From CAYYFX01 sp046330135 (GTDB taxonomy: Bacteria > ARS69), in the NCBI GenBank assembly GCA_046330135.1, contig JAXLTI010000003.1, forward strand, positions 434,001 to 498,000: a stretch of 64,000 nt of DNA, in the 5' to 3' direction. Positions 25,331-34,798 of this stretch are shown here, in pieces. Both the position numbers and the translations under genes were made by a program. The notes below the pieces were generated by a model that ran no database searches, was not told where the DNA came from, and saw only the letters and a list, made by a program, of their open reading frames with translations. How positions within the stretch are numbered: the first letter of the stretch is position 1; each line of letters opens with the position of its first letter.

Positions 25331-27883
25331 CTACCTCGCCACGACGATCTTCCGGCTGACCGACTCGGCCCCCGCCTTCAGCACGGCGAAGTAGACGCCG
25401 TTCGGGACGTCGGTCGCGAACCACGGGGTCGTCCGGATGATGCCGTCTCCGCTCGAGAAGTCCGCGAGGCTGGTCACGAGGCGCCCCTGGACGTCGTAGA
25501 CCGCGAGCGACGCGCGCGCCGTCGACTTGGCGGCGAAGCGCAGGAGCGTGCGATCCTTGACGGGGTTCGGGAAGGGCGCATCCAGCATCAGGTTCCTCGC
25601 CGCCGGCGCGACCCCCAAGTCCACGCCGGTGCCGCCCTGGGGAATGTCGATCTCCCAGGCGCCACGACCGTGCGTGCCGGCCACGAGCTTCTGCAGCGCC
25701 ACCTGGATCTCGAGGTCGTCCACGACCACGTTCGGCAGGCCCGACTGGAACGGCGTCCAGTGCACGCCCCCGTTGTCGCTCAGCCACACGCCCGTGTCCG
25801 TCCCGATGAACCATTGCGAGGGATTCGAGGGGTTGATCACGGCCGCGTTGACCGGCTGGGGCGGGAGGTCGCCCGTCACGTCGGTCCAGGTCGCGCCGAG
25901 GTCCGTCGTGAAGGCCACGTGCGACACCGCCGCGTAGCCTCCGAACACCGAGAGCGCCGAGTGAGCAGCCGTCGGGTGAGCCATGGTCCTTCGCCACGAG
26001 CCCGTCGCGAAGGGGTACACGCTCGCGCCCTGCCACGTGGTGCCGCCGTCCGTCGAGTAGCTGAGCCCGTTCGTCCACACGATGTTGGGGTCCGCCCAGC
26101 TCACCGAGATCCAGGTCACGCCGGCGCCGAAGGTGACCTGCTGCCAGCTGCTGCCGCTGTCCGTGGTGCGGAAGACGCCCGCGCTCGTGGCCGTGAACAG
26201 CGTGGTGCCGACGTCCTGGCGCTCGTCGACCGGCGCCACCCAGTCGCCCGAGCCGGAGAGCCCGCTGTTGATCGGCGTGTACCCTCCGATGCCCGACGTG
26301 GTGTTCCTGCGGTGATCGCCCGACTGGATCTCCGCGTAAACGGTGGTCCCGATCACGGGGTCGATGTTGCAGACCATGCCGTCCGCGCCCAGCCCGTTCT
26401 GCCACGTGGTGGTGCCCGACCACTTGTCCGTGCCTTGATCCTGCGTGCCGCCCATCACGTAGTAGGGCGTCGAGTTGTTGTTGTTCACGCAGATGTCGTA
26501 GAACTGGTACGTCACGAGCCCGGCGTTGCGATCGGTCCAGTTCGCGCCGTCGTCGGTGGACCGCCAGATGCCGCCGTCGCTGCCCACCCACACCTCCGAG
26601 CTCGAGCCCGAGGCGTACCCGGCCGCGTGGTGATCGACGTGCACGCTTCCGCCGACGACGGCGAGAGTGGTGCCGCCGTTGACCGAGCGGTACAGGTTCA
26701 CGCCGCCGGCGATGACCGTGTCCCCGTTGTTCGGGTCCGCGGCGAGCGACAGGTTGTACCAGCTCTGACCTCCCGCGACGTTCGTGCTGGTGTTCCGCGC
26801 CGTCCACGTGGCGCCGGCGTCGGTGGACCGATACAGGCCGATCGTTCCGTACGGCGAGGAGCGCTGGCCATAGAGCACGTAGACCCAGTCCGGTTGCGCC
26901 GCGGACACGGCCAGCTTCGACTTCCCGATCACGCTGGCCGCGGGCTGACCGGTGCCGGCGTCCGCCCAGGTCAGGCCGTCGTCCGTGGTCTTCTTGACCC
27001 CGGCGAACGTGGGGTTGTCGCCGCGCACGGCATAGCCGACGTTCGCATCGCCCGGCCGCCAGCAGACGTCGTACCAGTCTGTGCCCGTGAGGATGCGCGT
27101 CCACGTCGCGCCGTCGTCGCTGGACCGCCACATGCCGTCCGTCGTGCCGGCCAGCATCGTCCCGGTGAGCGGATTGGCCTTCACGAAGTTGTACCCGTGC
27201 CCCTGCGAAACGAGGTAGGTGACGTTCGTCGTGTTCCACGTGGCGCCGGCGTCCGTCGAGCGGAGGATGCCGACGCCGCCGACGCGGTCGATATTCGCGG
27301 TCGCCTCGCCCGCGCCGATCACCACGATGTTCGAGTTGAACGGAGCCACCGCGATCCCGCCGACCGCGAGGGAGGGCAGATCATCGCTGATCGGGGTCCA
27401 GGAAGTGCCGCTGTCGGTGGACTTCCAGACGCCGCCGGACGCGGCGCCGACGTACACGATGCTGCTGTTCGTCGGATCGAAGTCGATGGCCAGCATGCGA
27501 CCGGCGAAGTTGGCCGGACCGAGCGAGAACCAGTTCGCACGCGGAGTGGCCCGGCTCATGCGCTCGCGTCGCACTTCCGACGCGTGCCAGCGCGCCCCGG
27601 GCGCAGGAAGCTCGCCGTCCTGCAGCCGGGGCGTCCAGAACCACTTCAGGTGGCTGTACGGCTCCCATCCGTTGCCCGCCTCCCGGTCGCCTTCCTCGGC
27701 TTGCGTCAGCTCCGGGTGGCTTGCGTAGTAGGCGTCCATCTGGTTGAACCAGCTCTGGAACTGCTGTGCGTCGTCGCTGAGCGGGGCGGCGGATGCCGTG
27801 CGCAGCCAGAGGCTGCTCAGGATCGTCGCGCCGACGAGCGTCAAGGCGCCGAGGAGCGAGGTGCGAATGCGGTGGCTCGTCAT
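25331..27883 (-). CDS. Secreted sortilin/BNR-repeat beta-propeller protein with FlgD-like C-terminal domain
   Basis: 850 residues. The start at 27883 is chosen for its signal peptide (to about 33) and GGAGGTCG upstream. It carries many Asp-box/BNR and Vps10-type repeats, for example GVWKSTDSGTSWTPIS, ILRSTDAGATWNTT, MWRSSDDGATWTRI and GIWRSTDDGANWTDR, as in two tandem propellers (about 110-740). Such propellers occur in xyloglucanases and sialidases, but no catalytic residues can be assigned here. The C-terminus (DAPFPNPVKDRTLLRF through VPNGVYFAVLKAGAESVSRKIVVAR) is a sorting-type Ig domain. Probably a surface adhesin or glycan-binding protein. Confidence 0.87.
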   Translation of the reverse strand: MTSHRIRTSLLGALTLVGATILSSLWLRTASAAPLSDDAQQFQSWFNQMDAYYASHPELTQAEEGDREAGNGWEPYSHLKWFWTPRLQDGELPAPGARWHASEVRRERMSRATPRANWFSLGPANFAGRMLAIDFDPTNSSIVYVGAASGGVWKSTDSGTSWTPISDDLPSLAVGGIAVAPFNSNIVVIGAGEATANIDRVGGVGILRSTDAGATWNTTNVTYLVSQGHGYNFVKANPLTGTMLAGTTDGMWRSSDDGATWTRILTGTDWYDVCWRPGDANVGYAVRGDNPTFAGVKKTTDDGLTWADAGTGQPAASVIGKSKLAVSAAQPDWVYVLYGQRSSPYGTIGLYRSTDAGATWTARNTSTNVAGGQSWYNLSLAADPNNGDTVIAGGVNLYRSVNGGTTLAVVGGSVHVDHHAAGYASGSSSEVWVGSDGGIWRSTDDGANWTDRNAGLVTYQFYDICVNNNNSTPYYVMGGTQDQGTDKWSGTTTWQNGLGADGMVCNIDPVIGTTVYAEIQSGDHRRNTTSGIGGYTPINSGLSGSGDWVAPVDERQDVGTTLFTATSAGVFRTTDSGSSWQQVTFGAGVTWISVSWADPNIVWTNGLSYSTDGGTTWQGASVYPFATGSWRRTMAHPTAAHSALSVFGGYAAVSHVAFTTDLGATWTDVTGDLPPQPVNAAVINPSNPSQWFIGTDTGVWLSDNGGVHWTPFQSGLPNVVVDDLEIQVALQKLVAGTHGRGAWEIDIPQGGTGVDLGVAPAARNLMLDAPFPNPVKDRTLLRFAAKSTARASLAVYDVQGRLVTSLADFSSGDGIIRTTPWFATDVPNGVYFAVLKAGAESVSRKIVVAR

Positions 27884-27950
27884 GGGGAAACGACCTCCGA
27901 AGGCTGAACGCCGATGGACCGGGAAGGCTGGGAGTCGGCGCGGAGACCTC

Positions 27951-27979
27951 AGGATAGCAGGGCCTGCTCCCCAGGCCAA
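27951..27979 (-). promoter_or_regulatory. Promoter of the sortilin/BNR-repeat gene
   Basis: TTGGCC, 17 bases, TATCCT on the minus strand, 67 bases upstream of the ATG at 27883. Confidence 0.5.
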
Positions 27980-28135
27980 CCGTGCGGTCCCTCGGGCGGA
28001 GTCCCGCCCCGAACCCTGGCTCCTCCCGTGCGCGCGACACCGAACCCGCTTTGACGCTAAGCTCTCCGTGGACGCGCGCGACGGATCGAGGGCGCGGTGG
28101 ACCTCGCGGCCGCCGCACGCAGGAGAGCGGGCCTC

Positions 28136-29950
28136 ATGATCGGACGTCGAGGACTGGCCACCGCCTTCGTCCTCGCGCTGTTCCTCCTCCTGAGGCTCCC
28201 CTTCCTTCTGGACGATCCGCCCGCGCCGCTCGTCTCCCATTACCAGGACGTCGCGTTCTCCGTGTTCGACGAAGGCTGGTGGACGGCGAACGCGCGCGAG
28301 CTCCACCTCTTCGGACACCTCCTCGGGACCGGGTTCGACCTCTTCTGGGTCAGCCCGGTGTTCACGGGCGTGATGTCCGTGGCGTTCGCTCTCTTCGGCG
28401 TCAGCTTCGCGAGCGCGCGGCTCGTGTCGGTGGTCGCCGGGCTCCTCGGCGTGCTCCTTCTCTCCCGCGCGGGCGCGCGGCGCGACGAGGGAGCCGCGGC
28501 GACCGGTCTCCTGGCCGCGCTCCTCTGGGCCGCGTCCTTCGCGGCGGCGAGCCTCGGGCGGCTGGCGGTTCCCGAGACGACCGGCAATCTCCTGGGGCTC
28601 GCCGGGGCCGCCGCCCTCCTGCGCAAGGACGTCCGGGGAACCGTGCTCGCGGGCACGTGCGCGGCGCTCGCCGCCCTCGTCAAACCGCAGTTCGGGTTTC
28701 TCATGCCCGCCCTGCTTGCCGGGGCCGTCGTCCTCGCGCTGCGCGATCGCCGCCCGGCGGTGAGCGCGGCTCTCGCTCTCGCTGCCGGAGCCGCGATTCC
28801 CCTCGCCCTGTGGGGCGCCTACGTGCTCGCACACCGCGACGCCGCATTCCACTTGATGAGCTTCTACCGCAGCGACCGGTGGTTCGCGGGGCGACCGGAG
28901 AGCCTCCACGGCGTGATCGCGCTGCTGAAGCCCGCGATGCAGGTGATCCTCTCGGGGATCATCTACCGACAGCTCTTCGTCGTGTATCTCCCCGCGACCT
29001 TCCTTCTGGCGGCGGCCGCGGGTCCGCATGTGGTGGCCGCTGCGCTCCGCCCCTCGCGAGAGACGCACGTGTCCGACGCCGCGATCGTCTTCGGCCTCTG
29101 GGCGGTCGTCGGGGGCCTCTTCATCTCCGCGATCCCGTATCAACCGCTGCGGTACTACATGACGCTGACGCCGGCGCTCGCGTACCTCGCGGCGTGGAGC
29201 CTCCTCGAGACGCCTCCGCAGGAAGCGCGGCGCGACCGGATCCTCCCCGCGACGCGCTGGATCGTGGGCTTCTTCGTGATCGCGCAGATCGTCTTCGGCC
29301 TCCTCGCGCCGGTCGCCGTGCCGGCGCTCGTGGCGAAGTCCACCGCCGGCCGCGTGGAGCTCCTCCATCCGCAGCCCTTCAGCATCACGGCGTTCCTCGC
29401 CGGCCTCGTGCAGCATCGCTCGCTCGCGGGCTTCGCCGACCTTCCGCGCGAGCTGGCCTACGTGGCGGCGATGGCGTGCATCGCTCTCGTGTCCCTCGCG
29501 GCGGCCGCGCTCATCGCGGCGGCGGCGGGGCGACGGCTCGCGCGCGCCGCGTGGGGCCCGCTTCCGCGCGGCGCGCGCGCCGCCGTGCTGGCGATCATCC
29601 TGGCGTACGAGGCCGTGCTCTGGGTGCGGTGGATTCCCGAGCGCGCCCAGACGCTCCCCGCGATGTCCCGCGATCTCGCGGCGCGCCTCGACCGGACGGC
29701 CCTGGTGAGCCCCGCCGGCACGTACTCCCTCGGCAACGACCTGCGCTACGACTCGCATGCCGTCCGGGAGCTGCACATGTTCGACGCGACCGGAGAGCCC
29801 TCGCACTTCCTCGTGCTCGAGGATCAACCCCTCATCGGCCGCCTGCCCGAGGGCGAGATCGAGCGACGCTTCCCGCACGCCCGGCTCGTCACGCGCTACG
29901 TGCTGACGGGCGACTACGTCTACGGGCTGTACGAGAGCCGCGCCCGCTGA
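28136..29950 (+). CDS. Integral-membrane glycosyltransferase, PMT/ArnT-like (GT39/GT83 type)
   Basis: 604 residues. The ATG at 28136 follows AGGAGAG; a GTG 13 codons earlier is less likely. About a dozen hydrophobic segments are visible. After the first helix, FSVFDEGWWTANAREL contains the acidic motif that binds polyprenyl-phosphate sugar in this superfamily, and the helices VFTGVMSVAFALFGVSFASARLVSVVAG are typical. The C-terminal part (about 480-600) is a soluble periplasmic tail. These enzymes move a sugar from a lipid carrier to protein, lipid A or polysaccharide; the acceptor is unknown. It begins a small group of surface-glycan genes. Confidence 0.82.
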   Translation: MIGRRGLATAFVLALFLLLRLPFLLDDPPAPLVSHYQDVAFSVFDEGWWTANARELHLFGHLLGTGFDLFWVSPVFTGVMSVAFALFGVSFASARLVSVVAGLLGVLLLSRAGARRDEGAAATGLLAALLWAASFAAASLGRLAVPETTGNLLGLAGAAALLRKDVRGTVLAGTCAALAALVKPQFGFLMPALLAGAVVLALRDRRPAVSAALALAAGAAIPLALWGAYVLAHRDAAFHLMSFYRSDRWFAGRPESLHGVIALLKPAMQVILSGIIYRQLFVVYLPATFLLAAAAGPHVVAAALRPSRETHVSDAAIVFGLWAVVGGLFISAIPYQPLRYYMTLTPALAYLAAWSLLETPPQEARRDRILPATRWIVGFFVIAQIVFGLLAPVAVPALVAKSTAGRVELLHPQPFSITAFLAGLVQHRSLAGFADLPRELAYVAAMACIALVSLAAAALIAAAAGRRLARAAWGPLPRGARAAVLAIILAYEAVLWVRWIPERAQTLPAMSRDLAARLDRTALVSPAGTYSLGNDLRYDSHAVRELHMFDATGEPSHFLVLEDQPLIGRLPEGEIERRFPHARLVTRYVLTGDYVYGLYESRAR

Positions 29951-29977
29951 GCGGGGACGTCGCGCGGCGCGAGACGC

Positions 29978-30937
29978 TCACGCCAGGCGCAGCTCGTAGG
30001 TCCTCCGGAACACGCCGACCGCGCCGAACGTCTCCTTGAACTTCGTGCTGCCTTCCACCGGCACCATGTCGATCGTCTGCGTGCCGAAGTCGAAGATCCG
30101 GAAACCGTTCCGGTGGGCCCAGCGCGTGATCTCGTACACGAGGAGATTGATCGGCCGGTAGCCCTGGTGCTGGTCGAGGTGCGCCCAGTAGAAGTCGAGG
30201 ATCACGCGGCGATTCACCCGGAAGACGAGCGACCCCGCGATGGGCGTGCCCTCGCGCCGAGCCATGAACAGCTTGACGTGCTCGGGCAGCTCGCGGAGCA
30301 GCCAGCGGACCTCCTCGAGGGTGTGCGTGGGCGTGACGCCGAACTTGCGCCGGTTCTCGGCGAGGATCTCGTAGAACGCCTCGATGTCCCGCGACTCCTC
30401 CACGACGACGTCGCTCGCCTTCGCCTTGCGCACCGCCTTGACCGCGGAGTGCGTGAAGGACTCCAGCGGCTCCTCGCGGACCTCGATGTACGACGTCAGC
30501 TCGGACGCGGGGCAGGCGGCGCCGTTCTTGAGGAGCCAGAAGTTCAAGTAGTCGTGCGGGCGCGCGAAGTTGATCCAGGGCGGCGGAACGATCACGAGCT
30601 TCTGGACGCCTTGCCCTCGAAGCTGATCGAGCAGGGACTCCACCAGCTCCTCGGCGAGCTTGAGGCTCAGCTCCCCCACCACGAGGCCGCCGTAGCTGGC
30701 GCCGTACGGCGAGCGCGCCACGCGGATCCCGCCCTCGGTGAGGATCGCGAGCGGCATGACCGCCCGCAGCGTGTCGCCGGCCCACCACGCCAGGTGGTGG
30801 TCCTTCCCGGCGAGATCGGCGCGCCGATGCGCCAGGTACGACAGGCGATGGAAGATCGTCCCGTTGTTCGCGCCCTCGACGAAGTCGTCCCAGACCCTCG
30901 GGTCCCCGTCGTAGCGTCGAACTTCGAGCGTGCTCAT
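29978..30937 (-). CDS. FemAB-like GNAT-fold acyl/aminoacyl transferase
   Basis: 319 residues, starting three bases after the stop of the DegT-like gene. It has the FemAB/PEP-CTERM-associated pattern: two GNAT-like halves, with NGTIFHRLSYLAHR, SPYGASYGGLVVG, HSAVKAVRKAKASDVVVEE and then VKLFMARREGTPIAGSLVFRV, YWAHLDQHQGYRPINLLVYEITRWA and FDFGTQ. Members add amino acids or acyl groups to wall precursors or sugar nucleotides. Together with the DegT-like protein it suggests N-acylation of an amino sugar for an exported glycan. Confidence 0.8.
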   Translation of the reverse strand: MSTLEVRRYDGDPRVWDDFVEGANNGTIFHRLSYLAHRRADLAGKDHHLAWWAGDTLRAVMPLAILTEGGIRVARSPYGASYGGLVVGELSLKLAEELVESLLDQLRGQGVQKLVIVPPPWINFARPHDYLNFWLLKNGAACPASELTSYIEVREEPLESFTHSAVKAVRKAKASDVVVEESRDIEAFYEILAENRRKFGVTPTHTLEEVRWLLRELPEHVKLFMARREGTPIAGSLVFRVNRRVILDFYWAHLDQHQGYRPINLLVYEITRWAHRNGFRIFDFGTQTIDMVPVEGSTKFKETFGAVGVFRRTYELRLA

Positions 30938-30940
30938 GCC

Positions 30941-31849
30941 TCAGCCGATCTCCTGCACGACTTCGCCGAGGGCATCGATCATCGGGCGGATGCTCGCGAG
31001 CTCGGCGTCCTGGTGGATCGGCAGGTTCGTGATCCGATCGGAGATCGCGCGCTCGCTGCGGTAGGTCTCGTCGATCTCGACGATCAGCTCGTGGTAGAGG
31101 CTGATCAGCCCGAAGCCGCGGGCGTTCATTCGCGCGTGCACGAGGTTCCTCTTCTCGCGATCCGGCAGGAGGATCGGGAAGGACTCCGGCACGTTCGCGC
31201 CGAGGTCCGGCCGGAGGATCCCGACTCCGCGCGGCGCGAGTTCCTTCAACCGCTCGAGCGCCGCGAGGTAGTTCGCCCTCCGGCGCAACGCGATGAGCCC
31301 GAGGTTGTACTTGTAGAACCCGCGGTACTCGCGGCCGCGACGCGCTTCGTACCGGGACAGGAGCAGCCCGCCCGTCCGATTCCGGTACGGCAGCATCTTG
31401 TGCAGCGAGAAGAACGCGTGGTCGAAGTCCAGGACCGGACTCGCGAGGAACGTGAAGAGCCCGTGGGCGAAGTCCTCCACCACGAGGCAGTCCCGCTCCG
31501 CCGCCCACTCCTTGACGCGGGCGACGCTCGGATCCTTGAACCCGAAGTAGTGGATGAGCAGGAGCACGGCGCGCGGGTTCTTCGCGAGGATGGCTTTCAG
31601 GCTCGCGAGGTCGATCTCCAACCGCTCGTTCAGGCGATAGAAGACGAACGGCTTCCGGGAGCGGCGGACCGGGTCGAAGACGCCCGACCCCTCCACCTTC
31701 CCCCAGCCGATGTACGCCGGAAGGAGGACCGTCCGTCCCCGGGCGGCCTTCAGGCGGAGCACGTGCTCGAACGCGTCCCTCGCCCGAGGGAAGTAGCGGA
31801 ACGGCAAGGCGTGCCCCGCCGCATGCACGGGCTTCTTCGTGATGATCAT
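30941..31849 (-). CDS. DegT/DnrJ/EryC1-like PLP-dependent sugar aminotransferase
   Basis: 302 residues from the ATG at 31849. The open frame extends 49 codons further, but that part is Arg-rich and unlike the family. Fold type I features: LLPAYIGWGKVEGSGV, LLIHYFGF, VVEDFAHGLFTF with the Asp that contacts PLP, and FFSLHKMLPYRNRTGG with the Schiff-base Lys in SLHK. It is shorter than the usual 360-400 residues, lacking part of the C-terminal small domain, so it may be a minimal or divergent member. Co-transcribed with the FemAB-like gene. Confidence 0.78.
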   Translation of the reverse strand: MIITKKPVHAAGHALPFRYFPRARDAFEHVLRLKAARGRTVLLPAYIGWGKVEGSGVFDPVRRSRKPFVFYRLNERLEIDLASLKAILAKNPRAVLLLIHYFGFKDPSVARVKEWAAERDCLVVEDFAHGLFTFLASPVLDFDHAFFSLHKMLPYRNRTGGLLLSRYEARRGREYRGFYKYNLGLIALRRRANYLAALERLKELAPRGVGILRPDLGANVPESFPILLPDREKRNLVHARMNARGFGLISLYHELIVEIDETYRSERAISDRITNLPIHQDAELASIRPMIDALGEVVQEIG

Positions 31850-32157
31850 CGATTCGTCCCGCGCCGCCCGTCTCCGTGGCGACGTCGTGTGCGACGTCCG
31901 CCGCAATTCACGCGCTCTTCCGTCGCCGCGGGCGGCAAGCATCGCGGAGGCACGCTGCGGGCGGCAAGGGATTTCCGGAGCCGCGGAGAACTCCACGGCA
32001 AGCTAGAATGAATGCGGCGTGCCCTGCGACGCGGCGGACCGAAGACGCGGCGCGCCCGAGGGCGGACGCGACGGCGAGGACGACTGCGAAGGCCACAGCG
32101 CGGGCGAGCGTGAGGTCGACGGCGCGGTCGCCCGCGAAGACGGCCGCAAGGAGTGAC
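31850..32157. other. Divergent intergenic region between the DegT-like and GT-B genes
   Basis: 308 bases. TAGAAT at 32004-32009 (+) is a good -10 but no clear -35 precedes it. If used, transcription would begin near 32016, after the ATG at 32008 that could extend the next gene. This favours the GTG at 32158. The sequence 32020-32150 is a low-complexity Arg/Ala/Thr-coding-like stretch. Nothing else is seen. Confidence 0.4.
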
Positions 32158-33285
32158 GTGCGCTTTCTCCACCTGTGCGACCAGAACTGGGTCGGGATGG
32201 CCACGGCGTTCGTGGAGGCGCACCGCCGTCACGGGCACGAGGCGCGACTGGTCACGCTCTGCGAGAACGTGAACCGGTTCGAAGAGGACATCTGCCTGCA
32301 CCTGCCGCTCCTGAAGGGCACGTCGTTCCATCAGGTCCTCAAGACGGCGATGAACCGCCTGCACCAAGACCGGCCGAAGTTCGTGCGCCCCGCGGGCGTC
32401 CCCACGTGGGCGCCGCGCAGCCGCTTCGAGGCCGCCTTCTTCCGTCTCCGCGAGCAGCTCTGGACGCCGGCGATCGAGCGCGCGATCCGCGAGCACCGGC
32501 TGGACGAGTTCGACGTCTACCACCTCGAGTCCGGGACCGAGTTCTACCGGGACGCCCGGTTCCTGAAGGCGATGAAGGCGCGAGGCAAGCACGTCGTCTG
32601 CTACTACCTCGGCACGGACTTGCGCGAGCGCGGCGTCATCCCCGCCGTGCACGCGCTCTCAGACCTGAACCTGACCTGCGAGTGGGACCATCTCCGGCTC
32701 GATCCGAGCCTCACCTACTTCTTCCTGCCCTTCGACGCCACGCGCTACGAGTTCCGCGAGCCGAGCGCTGACCGGCTTCGCGTCTCCCACGCGCCGCGGA
32801 ACCGCTTCTTCAAGGGAACCGAGGGGGTGCTCGCGGCGGTGGCGCGCGCGCAGCGACAGGCGGATTTCGACTTCGACCTCATCGAGGGCGTCTCCCACGA
32901 GGAAGCGATCGCTCGCAAGCGCGCCGGCAATCTCCTGATCGACCACGTGGGCGAGGCCGGCGGCACCACCGGCTACGGGATGAACTCGCTCGAGGCCCTC
33001 GCCATGGGCATCCCGTGCATGACGTCCATGATGCCGGAATACGAGAAGTTCCTGGGCGAGCACCCGTTCCTCGTCACCACGCCCGAGACGCTCGAAGCGC
33101 AGCTCGTGGAGCTGGCGCGCCGCCCGGAGACTCTGCGGGAGCGCTCGCGGCGCGGGCGCGAATGGGTGGAGAGAGTGCACGGCGCGGACCGCATCGTGGA
33201 GAGGATCTACGCCACCTATCGGGAGCGCGGTTGGATGCCTGCGGAAAGAGGGCGCGCCGGCCGGCCTAACGGTAGCGCGCTTTGA
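32158..33285 (+). CDS. GT-B glycosyltransferase (GT4-like)
   Basis: 375 residues from a GTG after AAGGAG (4-base spacing). The N-terminal half opens with RFLHLCDQNWVGMATAFVEAHRRHGHEARLV, a Rossmann unit with a mobile loop. The C-terminal half shows GEAGGTTGYGMNSLEALAMGIPCMTS, the E-x7-E donor-sugar region of GT-B enzymes, then a final helix ERVHGADRIVERIYATYRERG. Specificity cannot be told. It belongs to the polysaccharide group and converges on the beta-helix gene, overlapping it by 20 bases. Confidence 0.82.
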   Translation: MRFLHLCDQNWVGMATAFVEAHRRHGHEARLVTLCENVNRFEEDICLHLPLLKGTSFHQVLKTAMNRLHQDRPKFVRPAGVPTWAPRSRFEAAFFRLREQLWTPAIERAIREHRLDEFDVYHLESGTEFYRDARFLKAMKARGKHVVCYYLGTDLRERGVIPAVHALSDLNLTCEWDHLRLDPSLTYFFLPFDATRYEFREPSADRLRVSHAPRNRFFKGTEGVLAAVARAQRQADFDFDLIEGVSHEEAIARKRAGNLLIDHVGEAGGTTGYGMNSLEALAMGIPCMTSMMPEYEKFLGEHPFLVTTPETLEAQLVELARRPETLRERSRRGREWVERVHGADRIVERIYATYRERGWMPAERGRAGRPNGSAL

Positions 33286-34639
33286 CGCGGCTCCACGGGA
33301 CGGTCTCCATGCTGGCGCCGGCGGACGTGGGGCCGCAGGCCACGGGATACGCGCCGACCAGCCCGCACGGGTTCTGGCTCGGCGCGGCGGGAGACAGGGC
33401 ACTCAGGGAGTAGTCCGCGTTCGGCGACGGAAGCGTCGCGCAGCTGTCGGGATCCGGAGAGCAGAAGAGCGGGTCCGCGCCCACGTTGCCGGCGCCCCAC
33501 GTGATCGGCCCCGCGCCGACCACTTGCGCGGCGCCGCCCTGGATCACGCAGCAGTCGATGTCCAGCGGTCCGTTGGCCAGGATGGAGCTCGTGCCCTGAC
33601 AGCGCCGGCCGAAGATCGACGTGCGGACGGTGGCCGAAGACGTTTCTTCGAAGTAGATGTCGGCGGAGAGGGGCGCCCGGTTGTTGACGAAGGTGCAGCG
33701 CTGCACGGTGAACTGCGATCCGGTGTCTCCGCCGAGCGCGCCCCCCGAGTACCAGCCGAGGTTGTTCTCGAAGAGGCACTCGATCACGGTGACGTGCGGA
33801 TTGTTGCCCGTGCCGAGCCCGCCGCCGAGGAACGCGTCGTTCCCGGCGAAGACGCAGCGGGTGAACACCGGTTGCGCGTCCGCCTTGACCAGGACGCCGC
33901 CGCCGCCCGCTTCGCCGTTGTGGTTGTGGATGAACTGGCAGTCGTTGACGATCGCGTTCGAGCGCGTGATCGAGATGCCGCCGCCGGCGTGGCCGGCGCT
34001 GTTGTCGATCACGAGGCACCGCTCCACGAGCGCGGCGCAGTTCAAGCGGAGGACGAACCCGCCTCCGTACCAGCCCGCGACGCCGTTCCGGAAGACGCAA
34101 TCGGTGATCGTGAGGTCGCAGCCGGTCCACGCGAGCAGGCCCGCGCCGAAGCCTTCGAAGCCCGCCTGGTTGCCGTCGAAGATGCAGTTCGCGATCACCG
34201 GGCTGCTGTTGAACTCCACGAGGATCCCGCCGCCGCCGTTCTCGGGGAAGGCCCCGGTCACGTAGCCGCCGGTGATCGTGATCCCTTCGATGCGCGAGGC
34301 CTGCGTCTCGCCGGCGTCCAGGCGGAACGCGCGATGGGGATCGGCGAGCGACCCCTGCGTGTCGATCTTGCAGGTCGCGTTGCCGTCCCGCGAGCGCACC
34401 ACGAGGTCCTTGCCGGCGAAGCGGATGTCACGGTTCCCCGGCCCCGTGAACGTGCCGTCCTCGAGGATGATCTCGTCCAGCGGAGCGGACGCATCCACGG
34501 CCGCCTGGATGGTGGGGTAATCCCCGGCGCCGTCCGGGCGGACGGAATGCTGCGCCGCGCCCGCGGGCAGGGCGGCGAGGGCGAGCGGAAGCGCCGCGAC
34601 ATTACGAAGCGCGACGGCGCTGAGCCGGAAGAAGGTCAC
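33266..34639 (-). CDS. Secreted right-handed parallel beta-helix protein with W-x2-VK-x2-YR tail
   Basis: 457 residues. I prefer the GTG at 34639: GGAGA lies 8 bases before it and the signal peptide (VTFFRLSAVALRNVAALPLALAALPAGA) starts there. An ATG at 34693 would add 18 residues. After QHSVRPDGAGDYPTIQAAVDAS, as in pectate-lyase-like proteins, about ten helix rungs follow (GITITGGYV, NCIFDGNQAG, DCVFRNGVAG, RCVFAGNDAFLGGG). No catalytic residues are clear. The tail ETVPWSRVKARYR matches those of the neighbours at 34799 and 20962. Confidence 0.85.
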   Translation of the reverse strand: MTFFRLSAVALRNVAALPLALAALPAGAAQHSVRPDGAGDYPTIQAAVDASAPLDEIILEDGTFTGPGNRDIRFAGKDLVVRSRDGNATCKIDTQGSLADPHRAFRLDAGETQASRIEGITITGGYVTGAFPENGGGGILVEFNSSPVIANCIFDGNQAGFEGFGAGLLAWTGCDLTITDCVFRNGVAGWYGGGFVLRLNCAALVERCLVIDNSAGHAGGGISITRSNAIVNDCQFIHNHNGEAGGGGVLVKADAQPVFTRCVFAGNDAFLGGGLGTGNNPHVTVIECLFENNLGWYSGGALGGDTGSQFTVQRCTFVNNRAPLSADIYFEETSSATVRTSIFGRRCQGTSSILANGPLDIDCCVIQGGAAQVVGAGPITWGAGNVGADPLFCSPDPDSCATLPSPNADYSLSALSPAAPSQNPCGLVGAYPVACGPTSAGASMETVPWSRVKARYR

Positions 34640-34798
34640 GAGGCGCGTCTCCGATGGAATTCGATGATCGCATGCGCGCGACGCACGGGTCAACGCGCGG
34701 CGGCGCCCCGCCGACGGAGCGCGCGAGCCTCGGCGCGCGCTGCCAAGGAACGCGAAGCGTCCCCAGCATCGGCTTCTCGAGGTCGACGATCCGAGAAG

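Noticed and set aside
31850..32157. N-terminal extension of the GT-B glycosyltransferase from the ATG at 32008
   Set aside because: It would add a low-complexity Ala/Arg/Thr segment. A -10 box overlaps this start, and the GTG at 32158 has a ribosome site directly before the first strand of the fold.
33266..33285. Regulatory meaning of the 20-base convergent overlap
   Set aside because: Short convergent overlaps of stop regions are common in compact genomes. Nothing else points to antisense control here.
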